NCBI GenBank assembly: GCA_028752905.1
Contig: JAQNBH010000003.1
Location: 29,142,502-29,206,501, forward strand
DNA length: 64,000 bases
Source: Cladorhizidae sp. MBARI D1340-BT2
Taxonomy: Eukaryota; Porifera; Demospongiae; Poecilosclerida; Cladorhizidae
Direction: 5' to 3'
Each line of letters starts with the position of its first letter. Position 1 is the stretch's first letter. Below the pieces are notes generated by a model. It was not told where the DNA came from. It saw only the letters and a list, made by a program, of their open reading frames with translations, and searched no databases. The translations under genes and the position numbers were made by a program. Below, piece after piece: positions 38,209 to 51,853 of the stretch.

Positions 38209-39120
38209 AAAAACCACTACATTTATTGATAATCTGTTGACATGTTGCAGATAAGGGCCTTCTCTATCAGTTGACAAAATCTGGGACTTTGGTCTTGTTA
38301 ATTAGGGCAGTTATGAATTGTACTCTTACTTGATGCTAAACATGTTTAGCTTCGTAGATTATCCACACTTCACTGAATAGACTTGATGTATAGCTATTAA
38401 GATAGGACTCTCTAAGTGCTCTCTCTTGATACCAAACATCCATATATTCTGCACACTTCACTGTAGTGGACTTGCAAGATAGGTATCTCTCAGTGTTCTC
38501 TATCTTGAGCTAAACATGTTAGCTTCATAGATTCTCCACACTTCACTGAATAGACTTGATATATAGCTCTAAAGGTAGGCCTCTCTGTGTTCTCTCTCTT
38601 GATACCAAACATCCGTATATTCTGCATACATAGAATCACAAGATAGGTTTCTCTATGTGTTCTCTATCTTGATGCTAAACAGGTTAGCTTCATAGATTCT
38701 CCACACTTCACTGTATAAACTTGATATATAGCTATTAAGATAGGTCTCTCCCTGTGCTCTCTGTTGATATCAAACATCCATAATAATATTCTGCACACTT
38801 CACTGTAATGGACTTGATATGATTCGAATGATAGGTTTCATTATGTGTTCTCTATCTTGATATTTGCCCTAATTTGGTCTCTATGTTTCTCATTTCCCCC
38901 CCAAAAATCTTGCTTTTTTGCCGTAAAGCTCATAACTTTTCTACACTTTACCCAAAAAAGAAATTTTTTATATCACCTGATAGCCCTTCTAATTATCTGT
39001 CTTTTGTACGTGCCAAAATTTTGATTACTCTAAGTATTAGCAAGTTATGGTGATTTGAAGTGGTAAGGTTTGCGATCTTTCCTGGCGTTTTCCAGTTGCC
39101 AAAGCGGTGGCCTGCCAGTG
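38209..39120 (+). repeat. Monomer 43, class L, 912 bp
   Basis: Full L haplotype; L and S alternate strictly from monomer 41 to 46. Confidence 0.97.
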
Positions 39121-40029
39121 AAAAACCACTACATTTATTGATAATCTGTTGACATGTTGCAGATAAGGGCCTTCTCTATCAGTTGACAAAATCTGGGACT
39201 TTGGTCTTGTTAATTAGGGCAGTTATGAAATGTACTCTTACTTGATGCTAAACATGTTTAGCTTCGTAGATTATCCACACTTCACTGAATAGACTTGATG
39301 TATAGCTATTAAGATAGGACTCTCTAAGTGCTCTCTCTTGATACCAAACATCCATATATTCTGCACACTTCACTGTAGTGGACTTGCAAGATAGGTATCT
39401 CTCAGTGTTCTCTATCTTGAGCTAAACATGTTAGCTTCATAGATTCTCCACACTTCACTGAATAGACTTGATATATAGCTCTAAAGGTAGGCCTCTCTCT
39501 GTTCTCTCTCTTGATACCAAACATCCGTATATTCTGCATACATAGAATCACAAGATAGGTTTCTCTATGTGTTCTCTATCTTGATGCTAAACAGGTTAGC
39601 TTCATAGATTCTCCACACTTCACTGTATAAACTTGATATATAGCTATTAAGATAGGTCTCTCCCTGTGCTCTCTGTTGATATCAAACATCCATAATATTC
39701 TGCACACTTCACTGTAATGGACTTGATATGATTCGAATGATAGGTTTCATTATGTGTTCTCTATCTTGATATTTGCCCTAATTTGGTCTATATGTTTCTC
39801 ATTTCCCCCCCAAAAATCTTGCTTTTTTGCCGTAAAGCTCATAACTTTTCTACACTTTACCCAAAAAAGAAATTATTTATATCACCGGAGAGCCCTTCTA
39901 ATTATCTGTCTTTTGTACGTGCCAAAATTTTGATTACTCTAAGTATTAGCAAGTTATGGTGATTTGAAGTGGTAAGGTTTGCGATCTTTCCTGGCGTTTT
40001 CCAGTTGCCAAAGCGGTGGCCTGCCAGTG
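39121..40029 (+). repeat. Monomer 44, class S with 110A, 909 bp
   Basis: TTATGAAATG in place of TTATGAATTG; seen only in monomers 44, 45 and 49. Confidence 0.97.
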
Positions 40030-40941
40030 AAAAACCACTACATTTATTGATAATCTGTTGACATGTTGCAGATAAGGGCCTTCTCTATCAGTTGACAAAA
40101 TCTGGGACTTTGGTCTTGTTAATTAGGGCAGTTATGAAATGTACTCTTACTTGATGCTAAACATGTTTAGCTTCGTAGATTATCCACACTTCACTGAATA
40201 GACTTGATGTATAGCTATTAAGATAGGACTCTCTAAGTGCTCTCTCTTGATACCAAACATCCATATATTCTGCACACTTCACTGTAGTGGACTTGCAAGA
40301 TAGGTATCTCTCAGTGTTCTCTATCTTGAGCTAAACATGTTAGCTTCATAGATTCTCCACACTTCACTGAATAGACTTGATATATAGCTCTAAAGGTAGG
40401 CCTCTCTGTGTTCTCTCTCTTGATACCAAACATCCGTATATTCTGCATACATAGAATCACAAGATAGGTTTCTCTATGTGTTCTCTATCTTGATGCTAAA
40501 CAGGTTAGCTTCATAGATTCTCCACACTTCACTGTATAAACTTGATATATAGCTATTAAGATAGGTCTCTCCCTGTGCTCTCTGTTGATATCAAACATCC
40601 ATAATAATATTCTGCACACTTCACTGTAATGGACTTGATATGATTCGAATGATAGGTTTCATTATGTGTTCTCTATCTTGATATTTGCCCTAATTTGGTC
40701 TCTATGTTTCTCATTTCCCCCCCAAAAATCTTGCTTTTTTGCCGTAAAGCTCATAACTTTTCTACACTTTACCCAAAAAAGAAATTTTTTATATCACCTG
40801 ATAGCCCTTCTAATTATCTGTCTTTTGTACGTGCCAAAATTTTGATTACTCTAAGTATTAGCAAGTTATGGTGATTTGAAGTGGTAAGGTTTGCGATCTT
40901 TCCTGGCGTTTTCCAGTTGCCAAAGCGGTGGCCTGCCAGTG
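40030..40941 (+). repeat. Monomer 45, class L with 110A, 912 bp
   Basis: Full L haplotype with the local 110A variant, so 110A has crossed between S and L classes. Confidence 0.97.
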
Positions 40942-41850
40942 AAAAACCACTACATTTATTGATAATCTGTTGACATGTTGCAGATAAGGGCCTTCTCTAT
41001 CAGTTGACAAAATCTGGGACTTTGGTCTTGTTAATTAGGGCAGTTATGAATTGTACTCTTACTTGATGCTAAACATGTTTAGCTTCGTAGATTATCCACA
41101 CTTCACTGAATAGACTTGATGTATAGCTATTAAGATAGGACTCTCTAAGTGCTCTCTCTTGATACCAAACATCCATATATTCTGCACACTTCACTGTAGT
41201 GGACTTGCAAGATAGGTATCTCTCAGTGTTCTCTATCTTGAGCTAAACATGTTAGCTTCATAGATTCTCCACACTTCACTGAATAGACTTGATATATAGC
41301 TCTAAAGGTAGGCCTCTCTCTGTTCTCTCTCTTGATACCAAACATCCGTATATTCTGCATACATAGAATCACAAGATAGGTTTCTCTATGTGTTCTCTAT
41401 CTTGATGCTAAACAGGTTAGCTTCATAGATTCTCCACACTTCACTGTATAAACTTGATATATAGCTATTAAGATAGGTCTCTCCCTGTGCTCTCTGTTGA
41501 TATCAAACATCCATAATATTCTGCACACTTCACTATAATGGACTTGATATGATTCGAATGATAGGTTTCATTATGTGTTCTCTATCTTGATATTTGCCCT
41601 AATTTGGTCTATATGTTTCTCATTTCCCCCCCAAAAATCTTGCTTTTTTGCCGTAAAGCTCATAACTTTTCTACACTTTACCCAAAAAAGAAATTATTTA
41701 TATCACCGGAGAGCCCTTCTAATTATCTGTCTTTTGTACGTGCCAAAATTTTGATTACTCTAAGTATTAGCAAGTTATGGTGATTTGAAGTGGTAAGGTT
41801 TGCGATCTTTCCTGGCGTTTTCCAGTTGCCAAAGCGGTGGCCTGCCAGTG
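40942..41850 (+). repeat. Monomer 46, class S with 597A, 909 bp
   Basis: The B3 box reads CACACTTCACTA; shared only with monomer 52. Confidence 0.97.
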
Positions 41851-42759
41851 AAAAACCACTACATTTATTGATAATCTGTTGACATGTTGCAGATAAGGGC
41901 CTTCTCTATCAGTTGACAAAATCTGGGACTTTGGTCTTGTTAATTAGGGCAGTTATGAATTGTACTCTTACTTGATGCTAAACATGTTTAGCTTCGTAGA
42001 TTATCCACACTTCACTGAATAGACTTGATGTATAGCTATTAAGATAGGACTCTCTAAGTGCTCTCTCTTGATACCAAACATCCATATATTCTGCACACTT
42101 CACTGTAGTGGACTTGCAAGATAGGTATCTCTCAGTGTTCTCTATCTTGAGCTAAACATGTTAGCTTCATAGATTCTCCACACTTCACTGAATAGACTTG
42201 ATATATAGCTCTAAAGGTAGGCCTCTCTCTGTTCTCTCTCTTGATACCAAACATCCGTATATTCTGCATACATAGAATCACAAGATAGGTTTCTCTATGT
42301 GTTCTCTATCTTGATGCTAAACAGGTTAGCTTCATAGATTCTCCACACTTCACTGTATAAACTTGATATATAGCTATTAAGATAGGTCTCTCCCTGTGCT
42401 CTCTGTTGATATCAAACATCCATAATATTCTGCACACTTCACTGTAATGGACTTGATATGATTCGAATGATAGGTTTCATTATGTGTTCTCTATCTTGAT
42501 ATTTGCCCTAATTTGGTCTATATGTTTCTCATTTCCCCCCCAAAAATCTTGCTTTTTTGCCGTAAAGCTCATAACTTTTCTACACTTTACCCAAAAAAGA
42601 AATTATTTATATCACCGGAGAGCCCTTCTAATTATCTGTCTTTTGTACGTGCCAAAATTTTGATTACTCTAAGTATTAGCAAGTTATGGTGATTTGAAGT
42701 GGTAAGGTTTGCGATCTTTCCTGGCGTTTTCCAGTTGCCAAAGCGGTGGCCTGCCAGTG
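41851..42759 (+). repeat. Monomer 47, class S, 909 bp
   Basis: Plain S haplotype. Confidence 0.97.
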
Positions 42760-43671
42760 AAAAACCACTACATTTATTGATAATCTGTTGACATGTTGCA
42801 GATAAGGGCCTTCTCTATCAGTTGACAAAATCTGGGACTTTGGTCTTGTTAATTAGGGCAGTTATGAATTGTACTCTTACTTGATGCTAAACATGTTTAG
42901 CTTCGTAGATTATCCACACTTCACTGAATAGACTTGATGTATAGCTATTAAGATAGGACTCTCTAAGTGCTCTCTCTTGATACCAAACATCCATATATTC
43001 TGCACACTTCACTGTAGTGGACTTGCAAGATAGGTATCTCTCAGTGTTCTCTATCTTGAGCTAAACATGTTAGCTTCATAGATTCTCCACACTTCACTGA
43101 ATAGACTTGATATATAGCTCTAAAGGTAGGCCTCTCTGTGTTCTCTCTCTTGATACCAAACATCCGTATATTCTGCATACATAGAATCACAAGATAGGTT
43201 TCTCTATGTGTTCTCTATCTTGATGCTAAACAGGTTAGCTTCATAGATTCTCCACACTTCACTGTATAAACTTGATATATAGCTATTAAGATAGGTCTCT
43301 CCCTGTGCTCTCTGTTGATATCAAACATCCATAATAATATTCTGCACACTTCACTGTAATGGACTTGATATGATTCGAATGATAGGTTTCATTATGTGTT
43401 CTCTATCTTGATATTTGCCCTAATTTGGTCTCTATGTTTCTCATTTCCCCCCCAAAAATCTTGCTTTTTTGCCGTAAAGCTCATAACTTTTCTACACTTT
43501 ACCCAAAAAAGAAATTTTTTATATCACCTGATAGCCCTTCTAATTATCTGTCTTTTGTACGTGCCAAAATTTTGATTACTCTAAGTATTAGCAAGTTATG
43601 GTGATTTGAAGTGGTAAGGTTTGCGATCTTTCCTGGCGTTTTCCAGTTGCCAAAGCGGTGGCCTGCCAGTG
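42760..43671 (+). repeat. Monomer 48, class L, 912 bp
   Basis: Full L haplotype. Confidence 0.97.
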
Positions 43672-44580
43672 AAAAACCACTACATTTATTGATAATCTGT
43701 TGACATGTTGCAGATAAGGGCCTTCTCTATCAGTTGACAAAATCTGGGACTTTGGTCTTGTTAATTAGGGCAGTTATGAAATGTACTCTTACTTGATGCT
43801 AAACATGTTTAGCTTCGTAGATTATCCACACTTCACTGAATAGACTTGATGTATAGCTATTAAGATAGGACTCTCTAAGTGCTCTCTCTTGATACCAAAC
43901 ATCCATATATTCTGCACACTTCACTGTAGTGGACTTGCAAGATAGGTATCTCTCAGTGTTCTCTATCTTGAGCTAAACATGTTAGCTTCATAGATTCTCC
44001 ACACTTCACTGAATAGACTTGATATATAGCTCTAAAGGTAGGCCTCTCTCTGTTCTCTCTCTTGATACCAAACATCCGTATATTCTGCATACATAGAATC
44101 ACAAGATAGGTTTCTCTATGTGTTCTCTATCTTGATGCTAAACAGGTTAGCTTCATAGATTCTCCACACTTCACTGTATAAACTTGATATATAGCTATTA
44201 AGATAGGTCTCTCCCTGTGCTCTCTGTTGATATCAAACATCCATAATATTATGCACACTTCACTGTAATGGACTTGATATGATTCGAATGATAGGTTTCA
44301 TTATGTGTTCTCTATCTTGATATTTGCCCTAATTTGGTCTATATGTTTCTCATTTCCCCCCCAAAAATCTTGCTTTTTTGCCGTAAAGCTCATAACTTTT
44401 CTACACTTTACCCAAAAAAGAAATTATTTATATCACCGGATAGCCCTTCTAATTATCTGTCTTTTGTACGTGCCAAAATTTTGATTACTCTAAGTATTAG
44501 CAAGTTATGGTGATTTGAAGTGGTAAGGTTTGCGCTCTTTCCTGGCGTTTTCCAGTTGCCAAAGCGGTGGCCTGCCAGTG
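43672..44580 (+). repeat. Monomer 49, class S with 110A, 583A, 773T, 867C, 909 bp
   Basis: AATATTATGC in B3, shared only with monomer 56. First unit after the duplication with the 773T and 867C pair that dominates the right end. Confidence 0.97.
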
Positions 44581-45489
44581 AAAAACCACTACATTTATTG
44601 ATAATCTGTTGACATGTTGCAGATAAGGGCCTTCTCTATCAGTTGACAAAATCTGGGACTTTGGTCTTGTTAATTAGGGCAGTTATGAATTGTACTCTTA
44701 CTTGATGCTAAACATGTTTAGCTTCGTAGATTATCCACACTTCACTGAATAGACTTGATGTATAGCTATTAAGATAGGACTCTCTAAGTGCTCTCTCTTG
44801 ATACCAAACATCCATATATTCTGCACACTTCACTGTAGTGGACTTGCAAGATAGGTATCTCTCAGTGTTCTCTATCTTGAGCTAAACATGTTAGCTTCAT
44901 AGATTCTCCACACTTCACTGAATAGACTTGATATATAGCTCTAAAGGTAGGCCTCTCTCTGTTCTCTCTCTTGATACCAAACATCCGTATATTCTGCATA
45001 CATAGAATCACAAGATAGGTTTCTCTATGTGTTCTCTATCTTGATGCTAAACAGGTTAGCTTCATAGATTCTCCACACTTCACTGTATAAACTTGATATA
45101 TAGCTATTAAGATAGGTCTCTCCCTGTGCTCTCTGTTGATATCAAACATCCATAATATTCTGCACACTTCACTGTAATGGACTTGATATGATTCGAATGA
45201 TAGGTTTCATTATGTGTTCTCTATCTTGATATTTGCCCTAATTTGGTCTATATGTTTCTCATTTCCCCCCCAAAAATCTTGCTTTTTTGCCGTAAAGCTC
45301 ATAACTTTTCTACACTTTACCCAAAAAAGAAATTATTTATATCACCGGAGAGCCCTTCTAATTATCTGTCTTTTGTACGTGCCAAAATTTTGATTACTCT
45401 AAGTATTAGCAAGTTATGGTGATTTGAAGTGGTAAGGTTTGCGATCTTTCCTGGCGTTTTCCAGTTGCCAAAGCGGTGGCCTGCCAGTG
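44581..45489 (+). repeat. Monomer 50, class S, 909 bp
   Basis: Plain S haplotype. Confidence 0.97.
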
Positions 45490-46401
45490 AAAAACCACTA
45501 CATTTATTGATAATCTGTTGACATGTTGCAGATAAGGGCCTTCTCTATCAGTTGACAAAATCTGGGACTTTGGTCTTGTTAATTAGGGCAGTTATGAATT
45601 GTACTCTTACTTGATGCTAAACATGTTTAGCTTCGTAGATTATCCACACTTCACTGAATAGACTTGATGTATAGCTATTAAGATAGGACTCTCTAAGTGC
45701 TCTCTCTTGATACCAAACATCCATATATTCTGCACACTTCACTGTAGTGGACTTGCAAGATAGGTATCTCTCAGTGTTCTCTATCTTGAGCTAAACATGT
45801 TAGCTTCATAGATTCTCCACACTTCACTGAATAGACTTGATATATAGCTCTAAAGGTAGGCCTCTCTGTGTTCTCTCTCTTGATACCAAACATCCGTATA
45901 TTCTGCATACATAGAATCACAAGATAGGTTTCTCTATGTGTTCTCTATCTTGATGCTAAACAGGTTAGCTTCATAGATTCTCCACACTTCACTGTATAAA
46001 CTTGATATATAGCTATTAAGATAGGTCTCTCCCTGTGCTCTCTGTTGATATCAAACATCCATAATAATATTCTGCACACTTCACTGTAATGGACTTGATA
46101 TGATTCGAATGATAGGTTTCATTATGTGTTCTCTATCTTGATATTTGCCCTAATTTGGTCTCTATGTTTCTCATTTCCCCCCCAAAAATCTTGCTTTTTT
46201 GCCGTAAAGCTCATAACTTTTCTACACTTTACCCAAAAAAGAAATTTTTTATATCACCTGATAGCCCTTCTAATTATCTGTCTTTTGTACGTGCCAAAAT
46301 TTTGATTACTCTAAGTATTAGCAAGTTATGGTGATTTGAAGTGGTAAGGTTTGCGATCTTTCCTGGCGTTTTCCAGTTGCCAAAGCGGTGGCCTGCCAGT
46401 G
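45490..46401 (+). repeat. Monomer 51, class L, 912 bp
   Basis: Full L haplotype; the last L unit in the window. Confidence 0.97.
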
Positions 46402-47310
46402 AAAAACCACTACATTTATTGATAATCTGTTGACATGTTGCAGATAAGGGCCTTCTCTATCAGTTGACAAAATCTGGGACTTTGGTCTTGTTAATTAGGG
46501 CAGTTATGAATTGTACTCTTACTTGATGCTAAACATGTTTAGCTTCGTAGATTATCCACACTTCACTGAATAGACTTGATGTATAGCTATTAAGATAGGA
46601 CTCTCTAAGTGCTCTCTCTTGATACCAAACATCCATATATTCTGCACACTTCACTGTAGTGGACTTGCAAGATAGGTATCTCTCAGTGTTCTCTATCTTG
46701 AGCTAAACATGTTAGCTTCATAGATTCTCCACACTTCACTGAATAGACTTGATATATAGCTCTAAAGGTAGGCCTCTCTCTGTTCTCTCTCTTGATACCA
46801 AACATCCGTATATTCTGCATACATAGAATCACAAGATAGGTTTCTCTATGTGTTCTCTATCTTGATGCTAAACAGGTTAGCTTCATAGATTCTCCACACT
46901 TCACTGTATAAACTTGATATATAGCTATTAAGATAGGTCTCTCCCTGTGCTCTCTGTTGATATCAAACATCCATAATATTCTGCACACTTCACTATAATG
47001 GACTTGATATGATTCGAATGATAGGTTTCATTATGTGTTCTCTATCTTGATATTTGCCCTAATTTGGTCTATATGTTTCTCATTTCCCCCCCAAAAATCT
47101 TGCTTTTTTGCCGTAAAGCTCATAACTTTTCTACACTTTACCCAAAAAAGAAATTATTTATATCACCGGAGAGCCCTTCTAATTATCTGTCTTTTGTACG
47201 TGCCAAAATTTTGATTACTCTAAGTATTAGCAAGTTATGGTGATTTGAAGTGGTAAGGTTTGCGATCTTTCCTGGCGTTTTCCAGTTGCCAAAGCGGTGG
47301 CCTGCCAGTG
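46402..47310 (+). repeat. Monomer 52, class S with 597A, 909 bp
   Basis: Same box mutation as monomer 46; both follow an L unit, at a distance of 5,460 bp. Confidence 0.97.
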
Positions 47311-48219
47311 AAAAACCACTACATTTATTGATAATCTGTTGACATGTTGCAGATAAGGGCCTTCTCTATCAGTTGACAAAATCTGGGACTTTGGTCTTGT
47401 TAATTAGGGCAGTTATGAATTGTACTCTTACTTGATGCTAAACATGTTTAGCTTCGTAGATTATCCACACTTCACTGAATAGACTTGATGTATAGCTATT
47501 AAGATAGGACTCTCTAAGTGCTCTCTCTTGATACCAAACATCCATATATTCTGCACACTTCACTGTAGTGGACTTGCAAGATAGGTATCTCTCAGTGTTC
47601 TCTATCTTGAGCTAAACATGTTAGCTTCATAGATTCTCCACACTTCACTGAATAGACTTGATATATAGCTCTAAAGGTAGGCCTCTCTCTGTTCTCTCTC
47701 TTGATACCAAACATCCGTATATTCTGCATACATAGAATCACAAGATAGGTTTCTCTATGTGTTCTCTATCTTGATGCTAAACAGGTTAGCTTCATAGATT
47801 CTCCACACTTCACTGTATAAACTTGATATATAGCTATTAAGATAGGTCTCTCCCTGTGCTCTCTGTTGATATCAAACATCCATAATATTCTGCACACTTC
47901 ACTGTAATGGACTTGATATGATTCGAATGATAGGTTTCATTATGTGTTCTCTATCTTGATATTTGCCCTAATTTGGTCTATATGTTTCTCATTTCCCCCC
48001 CAAAAATCTTGCTTTTTTGCCGTAAAGCTCATAACTTTTCTACACTTTACCCAAAAAAGAAATTTTTTATATCACCGGATAGCCCTTCTAATTATCTGTC
48101 TTTTGTACGTGCCAAAATTTTGATTACTCTAAGTATTAGCAAGTTATGGTGATTTGAAGTGGTAAGGTTTGCGCTCTTTCCTGGCGTTTTCCAGTTGCCA
48201 AAGCGGTGGCCTGCCAGTG
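47311..48219 (+). repeat. Monomer 53, class R, 909 bp
   Basis: 758T, 773T, 867C. Confidence 0.97.
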
Positions 48220-49128
48220 AAAAACCACTACATTTATTGATAATCTGTTGACATGTTGCAGATAAGGGCCTTCTCTATCAGTTGACAAAATCTGGGACTT
48301 TGGTCTTGTTAATTAGGGCAGTTATGAATTGTACTCTTACTTGATGCTAAACATGTTTAGCTTCGTAGATTATCCACACTTCACTGAATAGACTTGATGT
48401 ATAGCTATTAAGATAGGACTCTCTAAGTGCTCTCTCTTGATACCAAACATCCATATATTCTGCACACTTCACTGTAGTGGACTTGCAAGATAGGTATCTC
48501 TCAGTGTTCTCTATCTTGAGCTAAACATGTTAGCTTCATAGATTCTCCACACTTCACTGAATAGACTTGATATATAGCTCTAAAGGTAGGCCTCTCTCTG
48601 TTCTCTCTCTTGATACCAAACATCCGTATATTCTGCATACATAGAATCACAAGATAGGTTTCTCTATGTGTTCTCTATCTTGATGCTAAACAGGTTAGCT
48701 TCATAGATTCTCCACACTTCACTGTATAAACTTGATATATAGCTATTAAGATAGGTCTCTCCCTGTGCTCTCTGTTGATATCAAACATCCATAATATTCT
48801 GCACACTTCACTGTAATGGACTTGATATGATTCGAATGATAGGTTTCATTATGTGTTCTCTATCTTGATATTTGCCCTAATTTGGTCTATATGTTTCTCA
48901 TTTCCCCCCCAAAAATCTTGCTTTTTTGCCGTAAAGCTCATAACTTTTCTACACTTTACCCAAAAAAGAAATTATTTATATCACCGGAGAGCCCTTCTAA
49001 TTATCTGTCTTTTGTACGTGCCAAAATTTTGATTACTCTAAGTATTAGCAAGTTATGGTGATTTGAAGTGGTAAGGTTTGCGATCTTTCCTGGCGTTTTC
49101 CAGTTGCCAAAGCGGTGGCCTGCCAGTG
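48220..49128 (+). repeat. Monomer 54, class S, 909 bp
   Basis: Plain S haplotype. Confidence 0.97.
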
Positions 49129-50036
49129 AAAAACCACTACATTTATTGATAATCTGTTGACATGTTGCAGATAAGGGCATTCTCTATCAGTTGACAAAAT
49201 CTGGGACTTTGGTCTTGTTAATTAGGGCAGTTATGAATTGTACTCTTACTTGATGCTAAACATGTTTAGCTTCGTAGATTATCCACACTTCACTGAATAG
49301 ACTTGATGTATAGCTATTAAGATAGGACTCTCTAAGTGCTCTCTCTTGATACCAAACATCCATATATTCTGCACACTTCACTGTAGTGGACTTGCAAGAT
49401 AGGTATCTCTCAGTGTTCTCTATCTTGAGCTAAACATGTTAGCTTCATAGATTCTCCACACTTCACTGAATAGACTTGATATATAGCTCTAAAGGTAGGC
49501 CTCTCTCTGTTCTCTCTCTTGATACCAAACATCCGTATATTCTGCATACATAGAATCACAAGATAGGTTTCTCTATGTGTTCTCTATCTTGATGCTAAAC
49601 AGGTTAGCTTCATAGATTCTCCACACTTCACTGTAAAACTTGATATATAGCTATTAAGATAGGTCTCTCCCTGTGCTCTCTGTTGATATCAAACATCCAT
49701 AATATTCTGCACACTTCACTGTAATGGACTTGATATGATTCGAATGATAGGTTTCATTATGTGTTCTCTATCTTGATATTTGCCCTAATTTGGTCTATAT
49801 GTTTCTCATTTCCCCCCCAAAAATCTTGCTTTTTTGCCGTAAAGCTCATAACTTTGCTATACTTTACCCAAAAAAGAAATTATTTATATCACCGGAGAGC
49901 CCTTCTAATTATCTGTCTTTTGTACGTGCCAAAATTTTGATTACTCTAAGTATTAGCAAGTTATGGTGATTTGAAGTGGTAATGTTTGCGATCTTTCCTG
50001 GCGTTTTCCAGTTGCCAAAGCGGTGGCCTGCCAGTG
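49129..50036 (+). repeat. Monomer 55, class S, most diverged unit, 908 bp
   Basis: Carries 51A, a one-base deletion near 508 that turns TATAAAC into TAAAAC, 732G, 736T and 859T. It shares 51A with monomer 60 and 732G+736T with monomers 13, 22 and 34. Confidence 0.97.
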
Positions 50037-50945
50037 AAAAACCACTACATTTATTGATAATCTGTTGACATGTTGCAGATAAGGGCCTTCTCTATCAGTT
50101 GACAAAATCTGGGACTTTGGTCTTGTTAATTAGGGCAGTTATGAATTGTACTCTTACTTGATGCTAAACATGTTTAGCTTCGTAGATTATCCACACTTCA
50201 CTGAATAGACTTGATGTATAGCTATTAAGATAGGACTCTCTAAGTGCTCTCTCTTGATACCAAACATCCATATATTCTGCACACTTCACTGTAGTGGACT
50301 TGCAAGATAGGTATCTCTCAGTGTTCTCTATCTTGAGCTAAACATGTTAGCTTCATAGATTCTCCACACTTCACTGAATAGACTTGATATATAGCTCTAA
50401 AGGTAGGCCTCTCTCTGTTCTCTCTCTTGATACCAAACATCCGTATATTCTGCATACATAGAATCACAAGATAGGTTTCTCTATGTGTTCTCTATCTTGA
50501 TGCTAAACAGGTTAGCTTCATAGATTCTCCACACTTCACTGTATAAACTTGATATATAGCTATTAAGATAGGTCTCTCCCTGTGCTCTCTGTTGATATCA
50601 AACATCCATAATATTATGCACACTTCACTGTAATGGACTTGATATGATTCGAATGATAGGTTTCATTATGTGTTCTCTATCTTGATATTTGCCCTAATTT
50701 GGTCTATATGTTTCTCATTTCCCCCCCAAAAATCTTGCTTTTTTGCCGTAAAGCTCATAACTTTTCTACACTTTACCCAAAAAAGAAATTATTTATATCA
50801 CCGGATAGCCCTTCTAATTATCTGTCTTTTGTACGTGCCAAAATTTTGATTACTCTAAGTATTAGCAAGTTATGGTGATTTGAAGTGGTAAGGTTTGCGC
50901 TCTTTCCTGGCGTTTTCCAGTTGCCAAAGCGGTGGCCTGCCAGTG
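50037..50945 (+). repeat. Monomer 56, class S with 583A, 773T, 867C, 909 bp
   Basis: Same as monomer 49 except for 110T. Confidence 0.97.
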
Positions 50946-51853
50946 AAAAACCACTACATTTATTGATAATCTGTTGACATGTTGCAGATAAGGGCCTTCT
51001 CTATCAGTTGACAAAATCTGGGACTTTGGTCTTGTTAATTAGGGCAGTTATGAATTGTACTCTTACTTGATGCTAAACATGTTTAGCTTCGTAGATTATC
51101 CACACTTCACTGAATAGACTTGATGTATAGCTATTAAGATAGGACTCTCTAAGTGCTCTCTCTTGATACCAAACATCCATATATTCTGCACACTTCACTG
51201 TAGTGGACTTGCAAGATAGGTATCTCTCAGTGTTCTCTATCTTGAGCTAAACATGTTAGCTTCATAGATTCTCCACACTTCACTGAATAGACTTGATATA
51301 TAGCTCTAAAGGTAGGCCTCTCTCTGTTCTCTCTCTTGATACCAAACATCCGTATATTCTGCATACATAGAATCACAAGATAGGTTTCTCTATGTGTTCT
51401 CTATCTTGATGCTAAACAGGTTAGCTTCATAGATTCTCCACACTTCACTGTATAAACTTGATATATAGCTATTAAGATAGGTCTCTCCCTGTGCTCTCTG
51501 TTGATATCAAACATCCATAATATTCTGCACACTTCACTGTAATGGACTTGATATGATTCGAATGATAGGTTTCATTATGTGTTCTCTATCTTGATATTTG
51601 CCCTAATTTGGTCTATATGTTTCTCATTTCCCCCCCAAAAATCTTGCTTTTTTGCCGTAAAGCTCATAACTTTTCTACACTTTACCCAAAAAAGAAATTT
51701 TTATATCACCGGATAGCCCTTCTAATTATCTGTCTTTTGTACGTGCCAAAATTTTGATTACTCTAAGTATTAGCAAGTTATGGTGATTTGAAGTGGTAAG
51801 GTTTGCGCTCTTTCCTGGCGTTTTCCAGTTGCCAAAGCGGTGGCCTGCCAGTG
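50946..51853 (+). repeat. Monomer 57, class R, 908 bp
   Basis: R haplotype with one T fewer in the run at 756-761. Confidence 0.97.
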
